The notes under the pieces: model-generated
Database searches by the model: none
What the model was told of the DNA's origin: nothing
What the model saw: the letters and a program-made list of their open reading frames with translations, nothing else
Assembly: GCA_946902985.2 (NCBI GenBank)
Contig: OX336389.2
Coordinates: forward strand, 979,722,482-979,786,481
Direction of reading: 5' to 3'
Length of the DNA stretch: 64,000 bases
Source: Meconema thalassinum
Lineage: Eukaryota; Arthropoda; Insecta; Orthoptera; Tettigoniidae
Program-made: the position numbers and the translations under genes
Shown: piece by piece, positions 46,501 to 53,418 of the stretch
Numbering within the stretch: position 1 is the stretch's first letter
Layout: the number at the start of each line of letters is the position of its first letter

Positions 46501-47618
46501 CGCACTTGAATGTTTACAGTTCCTTTGCCGTGAGCTAGCATGCTCACACCTCGTTTTCCTAGCAAAATCTTCTCTGGAGCAGCAAACCTGACGTATGTTG
46601 TAAAATACTGTTTGTTCGCGGTGATGTGATTTGTGGCGCCACTGTCGCAGTACCACTCGTCGGCTTGAACAAAGTCGCCGTCTAACGCACTCATCGCATG
46701 TGTCAGAAACGAAGCATTGTTCTCCTTATTTTTGTTTCTAGTGTCACCCTCTTTCTTCTTCACTGGACATTCACTTGCCCAATGGCCCAATTCCTTACAT
46801 TTGAAACATGGAAACTTCTGCTTTACTCGTTGAACATTTTTCTTCGACTTGTCATCAGCACTGCCTTTGCCACTGCCATACTGGGAATGCTTCTTGGGAG
46901 CACTACGTACCACAAACGCAGTCGATTCCACGTTTCCTTGGTCACGCAGTTCAATCGTGCACAATTTTTCAATCAACAAGTTCACAGTTTGATTTTCCGT
47001 CGGAATCGTGTCCCACACATCCTTGAAATTATCATATTCTTTTCCCAGCGTGGATAAAATTCGACCGTTCAAAATCCTTTCAGATAACGTGTTTTCGTTG
47101 TGCTTTTGTAGTTCGTCGTTCAGATCCTGATAAAGCTTCTGTAACTTCGCGACATGGGTGCTGATGTCCTCCTTGTCGTCACGTGTCACTCGGAAGAATG
47201 ACTCGATCAACATGTTCAGTCGCTGCGTACTGCTTCGTTCGAACCGTGCGCTCAATTTTGTCCAAATTTCACTGGCATTGGTGCACGTCAACACGAGCTC
47301 GGCAACAGATTTTCCTAGCGCACCTGCTAGCAAACTGGCCGCTTTCGCGTCTTCTTTCAACCACTGCTTATATGCCGCTTTTTGTTGCGCAGTTGCATCT
47401 GCCGGCAACACAGGACACTTTTTCGAACCATCAACAATATTTTCCAGTTCATACGACCGCAAAACCATCAACACGTGCCATTTCCACTTTGCCCAGTCTT
47501 CAGGTCCTTCAAGTTTATCCACTTGAACTTTGTAGTCACTGCCGGCTGCCATTTTGAGGTTATCCTTACTCACAAAAAATACAGCACGTGTTCCACAGGC
47601 GCTCAGCTTCGGATCCAC
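43572..47618 (-). CDS. gag-pol: copia Gag-Pol polyprotein
   Basis: One open frame encodes the structural Gag and the enzymes for reverse transcription and integration; it acts in cytoplasmic particles and then the nucleus. Domain order is copia type, with integrase before RT. The Gag core starts KVQVDKLEGPEDWAKWKW. A CCHC knuckle CFKCKELGHWASEC lies near residue 270-283, and aspartic protease CDSGATNH near 323. The integrase catalytic triad sits in HADVNGP (~526), RCDGGKEF (~586) and AERENRT (~622). RT has DVKTAFLNGELEEDVFMEQP and the FVDD box (~1038). RNase H has DADYAGDKRTRRSTTG (~1199) and ends near HIEVRHFYVRERF. The first Met is at 47618; the Met at 47552 (MAAGSDYKVQ) fits other copia Gag starts better. 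All visible catalytic residues are present. Confidence 0.96.
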   Translation of the reverse strand: MDPKLSACGTRAVFFVSKDNLKMAAGSDYKVQVDKLEGPEDWAKWKWHVLMVLRSYELENIVDGSKKCPVLPADATAQQKAAYKQWLKEDAKAASLLAGALGKSVAELVLTCTNASEIWTKLSARFERSSTQRLNMLIESFFRVTRDDKEDISTHVAKLQKLYQDLNDELQKHNENTLSERILNGRILSTLGKEYDNFKDVWDTIPTENQTVNLLIEKLCTIELRDQGNVESTAFVVRSAPKKHSQYGSGKGSADDKSKKNVQRVKQKFPCFKCKELGHWASECPVKKKEGDTRNKNKENNASFLTHAMSALDGDFVQADEWYCDSGATNHITANKQYFTTYVRFAAPEKILLGKRGVSMLAHGKGTVNIQVRLNNAWLSAEMTEVLYVPDAMAHLFSVKAAARKGFCARLDDLTVRIEDKVTGKAMMAGRVIHGLYVLDMRVVKPAQPIQVNLATSSDKLQIYHERYGHQHKAHVKNVLKQMNINVDMCKEDFCDGCALGKMHRLPFKTRMNRPRATGEQIHADVNGPMSTESLGKARYYVCFKDDFSKFRRVFFLKHKSEVYTVLEQFLNEAKTNGHVVKLFRCDGGKEFDNKKVSELLASRGIEQSITTPYTPQQNGVAERENRTIVECAKSMLNPSKLTKKLWAEACNTAVYLLNCTGKSSIENKSPYELWYGRPVGSFSHLKIFGTECYVHIDKNFRSKFDDKAVFGHLVGYVNDRDGFRVWIPTQGKVVLSHDVKFKPEVVCNLRANAGKVEVTLEERVERNQSNSSSDVGLQRRSESDENLSEIEDFASASSSGGSEDEEEGETEERRKSKRESKKPSWMISGNYMYMAGPSIAEKNPDSYSEVLQSSDKNQWLKAINEELEFLKENDTWKLVECPNGTRVLKNRWVLRQKTTDSGEVRFKARLVAKGYAQQQGIDYEETFNPVARYDTIRALLAVAVEKEMKLGQFDVKTAFLNGELEEDVFMEQPEGHQDGTGRVSHLKRSLYGLKQAPRCWNKRFKKFMEKSGFKNSKADPCLFYSNKNGKWLAVVIFVDDGLVIGNEEDIEQFMEKLQQEFHTTRGSLNNFLGMKIQENHDGSIAISQEDYTRKILEKFGMAESNGVSTPVGREESEDGEKVSARVPYREAVGSLMYLTTATRPDIAFAVNKAARAMENPTVQDWSQVKRIFRYLKSTVNHGIVYRKEDVLKVYSDADYAGDKRTRRSTTGVISIYNHGAVSWRSQLQKSVSTSTTEAEIVSASEGAKELIWLKRLFSELLGTADKPPTLYIDNAGAVKLAKNPEYHRKSKHIEVRHFYVRERFLDGDLELEHIDGTNQLADLLTKPLERVRFEMLRERIGVQKMTS

Positions 47619-47646
47619 TCACGAGATAATACCATTTACACGTGGC

Positions 47647-47660
47647 CTGGGCCCATAACC
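47647..47660 (-). other. copia primer binding site, initiator tRNA-Met anticodon-arm type
   Basis: The plus strand reads CTGGGCCCATAACC immediately beside the 5' LTR. This is the anticodon stem-loop of initiator tRNA-Met. Priming from a cleaved internal tRNA fragment is the known copia mechanism, and it explains why no CCA-end match is present. Confidence 0.88.
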
Positions 47661-47857
47661 TGTTAGTTTTAATGTAAAACTTTATTTATCAAGTGAGAAA
47701 TACAATACAAAATACAAATCATCTTTTGAGATGCTTGTCACATGTCACGCGAACACGCACAGACTTTGCACTGACTCGTTTTTTTTTCTCTTCTTTATTG
47801 TACATGTCTATTTCACCAGGTGGCGCTACTGTGCTATTTTTCTTTCAAATATTAACA
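47661..47857 (-). repeat. 5' LTR of copia
   Basis: 197 bp, TG/CA ends, followed on the right by the AAATT duplication. Confidence 0.95.
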
Positions 47858-47862
47858 AAATT

Positions 47863-48793
47863 GAATCAAGCAACCCTGAATTTGCATGAATGTTTTGGGT
47901 TCAAAGAAGCGTTAATTGGGATGCTCAAATCATACTTCAATATTGCAAATATTGACCTACATACTTGCTTTTCAAAAGCAAGAATGTTAATTTATTAATC
48001 TCTTGCCACAGGCAAGTTAAAATGGAGACATCCTCTTTATCAATATATTTAATTAAATATTTAAAATACAGATATTTAACAAAGCTGGAGTCTCCATTTG
48101 AACTTGTCATAAGCAAACGGAACAGATCAAAAACTACACTAAAAGCCAAACCAAATTCACTCCTCAGCTCGACATAAACCATAATACCAATTAAAACCTA
48201 TACAAAACATACTCTCCTTACTGTTGTACAACTTTCAAACCAACTATTCGCACTCAAAACTGTAAAACCCTGAAATGAGAATTAATTAAAATTAGAATAG
48301 CCTAGGCCGATCCGGTCTCCTGCTACATTACCGCATATGTATACTTAACATCACTATAACTTCAAAATTACTGCTAAGTGACCTATCTGCCTGACTAGTA
48401 TAGGTGTTGCCGGCCTGCCTGGGATGTTGGGTCACCAAACCGATACTTAAAACTAAGATTTTACATTTTAATTAACTAACTTCAACAGTAGGGAGATCAT
48501 AGCGAAAAACACAATTTAAGCCAAATCATACTTCAATGACCTACATACTTGCTGTTCAAAGGCAAGAATATAAATTCTCTGGCAAATTAAGGCTAGGAAC
48601 AGCATTTTTCTTAAGTTTTCTAACCATTCGGCTATTGTCAATCGGAAGAACCCCTAAAATAAGTTTACGAAGAGCGGATTACATTCTTTGTACGGCACAG
48701 AAGTAATAGGCTATAAGTTTATCAGTATTTTTGATGTAGCTAAATCCATGTGAATACATATTAGAGACAATAACTATCAATAATCAACAGTAC
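47863..48793. other. interior of the THAP-bearing element, no gene seen
   Basis: A/T-rich. A segment CATACTTCAATATTGCAAAT followed by ACATACTTGC (47930-47990) recurs in shorter form at 48526-48580 (CATACTTCAATGACCTACAT), an imperfect direct repeat. No transposase core could be read. Confidence 0.45.
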
Positions 48794-49009
48794 CGGTGGA
48801 AAGAAGTCGTCTTCACAAAAATGCAGGCTGTACACTGTCATGTAACATGTAACACGTTTTCCAATTGACAGCGCCGAAGCCCATCTTTCTCTCTGAACTT
48901 TTTGTACAGGAAAGTAGTGAAGATATTTCGTAGCCGTTTTATACGATTTGCAACCGTATACAGAGCAGTACCTCCTCGAATTTGACAAATTTCTTTCTGT
49001 TTCCATCAC
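48794..49009 (-). pseudogene. THAP-type zinc finger exon with a lost zinc ligand
   Basis: The minus-strand frame from the Met at 49009 contains RYCSVYGCKSYKTATKYLHY, then RWASALSIGKR and VYSLHFCEDDFF. This is the C2CH THAP pattern (Cys-x4-Cys ... Trp ... Cys-x2-His-Phe ... Asp-Phe), a DNA-binding finger found in P-type transposases and some host regulators. The third ligand, normally Cys in CSLHF, is Tyr here, so zinc binding should fail. A GT (GGTACTG) after DDFFPP could be a splice donor. The finger lies about 100 bp inside the right inverted repeat of the TIR element. Confidence 0.65.
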
Positions 49010-49110
49010 GACGTCAATGCTTCACCATCTAAATAAATCTCACCAGTCACAATGTTACAGCTTCAACATTCTGCCGCGTGGCTGCGCCATCCAACTTTTC
49101 TGACGTCAAT

Positions 49111-49150
49111 ACACTCCCTTGTCGGAGACCTGTTTCTACATTGAACCAGT
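49111..49150 (-). pseudogene. 5' scrap of the RTE-like LINE
   Basis: On the minus strand WFNVETGLRQGSV is the RT block that directly precedes the PLL..FTVMD block found at 39.93 kb. It shows that the two parts were one LINE before the THAP-bearing element inserted. Confidence 0.75.
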
Positions 49151-49405
49151 TTGTAAATATTGTAATAAGGACTATTAACAGTCACATTGTAACAAAATGG
49201 AAAAAGAACATAAAAAAGTGTTTTAAGTGCCCTCAGGATCTATAAAAATGTGCTTCATTTAGGTACAGTTACTGTGGTTGAAAAACCTTTTCGAAAGAAA
49301 CCCCCTAATGAACCTTTACTAATAGAAGTGGATGATTTCAACAACAAATCTGCAGTACCAAGCACAAGCTCAGCCTCAGAACCCAAATCAAGTTCTTTCA
49401 GTTAA
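49151..49405 (+). pseudogene. hAT transposase BED finger, second half and linker
   Basis: Reading resumes as CKYCNKDY, a stop, QSHCNKMEK, and after a frame change HIKKCFKCPQDL, the second half of a BED finger. TVVEKPFRKKPPNEPLLIEV and SAVPSTSSASEPKSSSFS follow. No hAT catalytic or dimerisation domain follows, so the ancestor was already internally deleted. Confidence 0.65.
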
Positions 49406-49754
49406 TTCCTACAACAACTTCCACAGCCTTTTTTGGCCTCAACTCCTGTTTATGGATAAATATATATAATACATATATGTCGATACATGTATGGCTAAAA
49501 CAATATTTATATAAGCGTTGAATTATGAATATGTTTTTAAAAGAGGTAAATGCCCAAAATGCCTGGGCATTTATGGGTTTTGGACATTTGCCCGGGCATT
49601 TATCCTGGGCATTTGCCCCGACTTATAAATGCCTAGACATTTTGCATCACTAAGTACGGTATATTGAATCTCTACAGATATTAATTGTAGTTGATTTGTC
49701 TGCGAAGGTTTAATGTTTGGGATAATGCAGGACAAGAAAGGTTGGGTGTGCTGT

Positions 49755-49856
49755 TTTTGTTGGTGCCAAGTTGGATCCATAGTCATTTCCGGAGGTACAA
49801 GCGCAGGCATTGCAACAAACTCCAGTTTTGGATCGCCAATCAATTTGTTTGCTAAC
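49755..49856 (-). pseudogene. Ran: Ran GTPase pseudogene, C-terminal part
   Basis: The minus strand reads [20 protein letters not shown] followed by PEMTMDPTW, a strong match to the C-terminal helix region of the nuclear transport GTPase Ran. The acidic DEDDDL-like tail is not found. The codon before it is completed on the far side of the BEL element (FLW|L), showing one gene split by the insertion. Confidence 0.88.
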
Positions 49857-50136
49857 TGTCTGTTTGCGACATACGTGCCCCAGATGAAACATCAGGGGAT
49901 AAATGAAAATGTCGAATTAACTCTAGTGGACTGTATTTACAAAAATGTACATGATACAAAAGACACAACACTTGAAATGCGAAGGAGCTGTTGCTCCGAA
50001 ACACAAACACTTTTAGCCATGATGGCTACTTCACTATCTGTCTCTAGGTCACTGCTGCCAACCTAAACATAAATAAATGTATATGTTGCCAACTGTGGAA
50101 ATAAAACAATTATATAATTCTCCCTGAGATCAAACA
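49857..50136 (-). repeat. 3' LTR of BEL/Pao
   Basis: 280 bp. The minus-strand tract AAGGTGGGGAGTA (50137-50149) beside it is the likely polypurine tract. Confidence 0.93.
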
Positions 50137-50250
50137 TACTCCCCACCTTGAAATACATGGATTTCAATAATCTGAAATGGAAACACTGAAATGTTCCAAT
50201 GACAAGGACATGAAACACTAAAATATTCACTAACTTAAAACACTGACATA

Positions 50251-51557
50251 TTAACAGTCAAAAGTATGTGTCTGCTCAATTGGTAGCGGAGCTACCTTGG
50301 AAACTGGTCGTTTAAAAATACCACTATTGCACTTCACTGAAACCATTCTTACCACATTGTCTTTACCACCATGCACTTCAGTGATAACACCAAGGGGCCA
50401 CTGCAGTGGGGGAACATTGTCTTCCCGTATCAGCACCACAGTGCCTGGTGATACGTTGCAGGAGGAGTCGTCCATTTGCTGCACTGCTGCAGATGAGTGA
50501 GGTAATCTGATGACCATCTCTTCCAAAAGGATTGGAGTCTTTGTTGAAGAACCTTATATCTAGTTAACAAAGGCCGTTTACATAATGTTAAATCAGGTTC
50601 GGGAAGAGTAGTGAGGGGTTCGCCTATAAGGAAGTGACCTGGTGTCAAGGTAGATGCATCAGAAGGATCCTTTGACAGGGTTAGAAGGGGACGTGAGTTT
50701 AAGCAAGCCTCAATTTGCGCAGTTAATGTAGCCAATTCTTCATATGTGAAATGAAGTGTTCCGAGAACTCTTCTTAGATGATGTTTGAGGGATTTTACTC
50801 CGGCCTCCCAAAGCCCTCCAAAATTAGGGGCATGAGGAGGTATGAAATGCCACTTAACTCCACAACTACTGGCGAAGCTACTGATCTCCTATCTAGTCCG
50901 TTCCTGAGTGAACAACTTCTTGAGCTCCTTGAGCTCTCTACTAGCACCTTGGAAATTTGTACCATTGTCGGAGTACATGTTACTGCATAATCCTCTTCTT
51001 GCGATGAATCTCCTGAGTGCTGCGAGGAAAGCTTGAGTGGTTAGGTCGGAAACGATTTCTAAATGAATGGCCTTGGTGCACATACATATGAAAATGCATA
51101 TGTAACCCTTGACAATGGTCTTGCTACGTGGATTGCCGATCTTCAAGTAGAAAGGGCCCGTGAAATCTGTGTCGGTGTTGCGGAATGGTCTTGCTTGAGA
51201 CACACGAACTGAGGGCAACTATCCCATTACTTGCTGTGTAGTTTTGGCTTTGAACCTGAAGCATTTTGTACAAGTGTTAATAACTCTTCGAACCACCGAC
51301 TTTCCATTGATGATCCAGTAGCACTGCCTGATGGATGCTAAAGTCAACTGGTTTCCTGAATGTAGGAGTCTTTCATGTTCCCTCTTGATTATTAAATCAG
51401 TAAACTGATGTTTAGCGGGCAAAATCATCTGATGTTTGAAATCGTAGTCTTGATTGGAGTTCTCTAGTCTTCCTCCAACTCTCAGGATTTGATCCTTGTC
51501 TAAAAATGGTACTAAACTTTGAAGTTTGCTACGTCTTGACACTGCATTGTGTTTCTA
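50251..51557 (-). pseudogene. pol: BEL integrase and C-terminal domain
   Basis: In one frame, with in-frame TAG codons near 51555, 51219 and 50889, the strand encodes an integrase zinc-binding region (HERLLHSGNQLTLASIRQCYW...CTKC). Catalytic Asp (DTDFTGPF), Asp (YSDNGTNF) and Glu (FGGLWEAGVKS) follow. A frameshift near 50450-50520 leads into VVLIREDNVPPLQWPLGVIT, the DUF5641-like module at the end of BEL pol. The catalytic residues survive although the frame does not. Confidence 0.88.
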
Positions 51558-52340
51558 AAGATCAGCTATTTCCTCGCGGAATGCTATTGACTGGACTAGT
51601 CTAACACATGTCATGTTAGTTTGCTGCAACTCTTCTATTGTTAATGGACCCTGTTTCCGTTCTGAAGGTTTGTGTTTAGTGTTGTGCACGAATCTTAAAC
51701 AGTATGCTAACACTCTTTGTAGCTTGAGATGGGAAGAAAATCTTGTGAGCACGTCTGCAGGATTAGAGTGGACTGAACAACTAAGCACTATCTTGCGTTG
51801 CTCAGGAATCTCTGATTCAGGTTGTTCACTGGAAGTGGGCCAGTTCCGTTCCGAACACTGTAGCCATTCAGGGCCATGCCACCAAAGATGATTATTTAAA
51901 AGGTTTGTAGGATCAGTTCCTCGAGAAATTAGATCTGCAGGATTGTCTGCTGATGCTACGTGCTTCCAATCCTTGACCGAAGTGTTGCCTTGCACTTCAG
52001 CCACACGGTGCGCAACAAACGTTTTCCATTTTGACGGTTCTCCTGCTAACCATGCGAGAACAATCTTTGAGTCTGTCCACAGATGAATGCTATGGAATTC
52101 AATATTGAGAACATGACACATCTTTTTAACCACTTGTGACAATAGTTCTGCTGCACACAACTCTAGGCTGGGTAGCGTGATCTGTTTCAGTGTAGCCACT
52201 CTGGACTTGGAGAACAGGAAATGTGTTATTACGTGACCTTGATCTGTTGACGAGCGTAGGAATAAACATGTACCGTAGCCCTTCAAGGATGCATCAGAGA
52301 AGCCATGCAACTGCACCTGAGTACAATTTTCTTGAAGCAC
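51558..52340 (-). pseudogene. pol: BEL RNase H region
   Basis: The frame reads HGFSDASLKGYGTCLFLRSS, then LWTDSKIVLAWLAGEPSKWK and SADNPADLISRG, matching the Pao-type RNase H region. It is joined to RT by a frame change in a short (TA)n run near 52345-52360, probably a slippage indel. Confidence 0.88.
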
Positions 52341-53299
52341 AGATCTGTTAATATATATATATTGTCAATCAAGGGTATTTGAGAATGCAGAGTACGCCAT
52401 CTTGTAAGAAGTTCCGTTGGAAGTTCATCATCCCATCCTATCTTCTCTTGCCATAGTTGCTGCAGAAACATCTTGAATGCGATGACAATAGGACTGATTA
52501 GCCCAATAGGGTCATAAATTGACGACACAATCGATAACACCTTGCGTTTGGTAACTGGAGATCCACTTCCTTGTTCTTTCTGCACACCACTGGATATCTG
52601 TAGTTTGTCTGTCGCTGGATGCCAAAGTAGACCTAAAGACTTTATATTTTCTCCAGAATCAATCTGAAGGGGAAGCGGCGTCTCTCTGCAGTCCTTTGGA
52701 ACCGCCTCTAACAATGCTGGATGGTTAGAGCACCACTTGCGGAGCTTGAAGCCTCCCTTGGATAACAATCGGATCAGTTCACGTTGTAGGAGTAATGCAT
52801 TGTCAACCTTACTTGTTCCTGAAATGCAGTCGTCAACATAAAAATCACGAAGAAGGACAGATGCTGCCTGCGGATACTGTTGTCCCTCATCATATGCCAA
52901 TTGCCTTAAACATCTTATTGCTAGAAACGGAGCTGATGATGTGCCATATGTGACCGTCTGAAGTTGGTACTGCTTGATAGGCTCATTAGGAGAAGCTCTC
53001 CAAAGGATGCGTTGAAGGCTGCTGTCTCTGGAATCAACCTTAACTTGTCTGTACATCTTCTCGATGTCAGCTGTAAAGCCTATGGCGTGAGTTCTAAATC
53101 TAGTGACAATCGAACATAAGTCTTGTTGAATAGTAGGACCCATCATTAAAATATCATTAAGTGACTTTCCTGACCTCGATTTACAAGAAGCGTCGAAGAC
53201 AACTCTAGTTTTTGTAGTAGTGCTGGATTTCTTGAATACCGGATGGTGCGGCATGTAGTATGCTACCGATGTTGCCATACTAGAATTAACAATATCCAT
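52341..53299 (-). pseudogene. pol: BEL reverse transcriptase region
   Basis: It contains TRVVFDASCKSRSGKSLND, IGFTADIEKMYRQVKVD (first catalytic Asp) and LRDFYVDDCISG (the YVDD catalytic box). The frame upstream stays open to about 53450 (KQDPSILGNSLQTATSRFQY), so the break with gag-protease is a single frameshift near 53450 rather than missing sequence. Confidence 0.9.
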
Positions 53300-53418
53300 G
53301 TGACTTAGTTCCTGGTATTCAGTGAGAAACTGGTCATAATTTACCTTCAGTTGCGTATCATTGTTAAGCCTACGCTCAAGGTATTGAAATCTGCTAGTTG
53401 CTGTTTGTAAAGAATTGC

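Larger units (their letters stand above)
43305..47857 (-). mobile_element. intact Ty1/copia retrotransposon
   Basis: LTRs of 198 bp (43305-43502) and 197 bp (47661-47857) have TG/CA ends and differ only by one base in a T-run. A perfect AAATT duplication flanks them (43300-43304 and 47858-47862). The primer site, a single gag-pol frame of 1348 codons and the polypurine tract are all present. Near-zero LTR divergence and an unbroken frame indicate very recent insertion and probable competence. Confidence 0.97.
39931..49110. mobile_element. THAP-bearing TIR element interrupting the LINE
   Basis: The ends are ATTGACGTC (39931-39939) and GACGTCAAT (49102-49110), a perfect 9-bp inverted repeat with imperfect extension. 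ACA flanks both sides (39928-39930 and 49111-49113). LINE reading frames stop at both edges (WFNVETGLRQGSV on the right, PLL..FTVMDGIHKRV on the left), so the insertion is well supported. A THAP finger lies near the right end. P elements carry THAP but make 8-bp duplications, so the superfamily is left open. It contains the DUF7869-type element and the copia. Confidence 0.65.
38328..49652 (+). mobile_element. hAT-like DNA transposon split by nested insertions
   Basis: The ends are TAGTGATG (38328) and CATCACTA (49645-49652), typical hAT termini. Flanking octamers TGTACGGT (38320-38327) and AGTACGGT (49653-49660) match at 7 of 8 positions, fitting an 8-bp duplication. Both ends carry clustered GGGCATTT/AAATGCCC motifs (38340-38440 and 49545-49640). 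Once the internal LINE and its passengers are removed, only about 1.2 kb remains, with a BED-finger exon and a Ser-rich segment and no catalytic domain, so it is a non-autonomous derivative. Confidence 0.8.

Noticed and set aside
44115..47666. Many plus-strand frames of 60-130 codons
   Set aside because: All are antisense shadows of the copia gag-pol frame.
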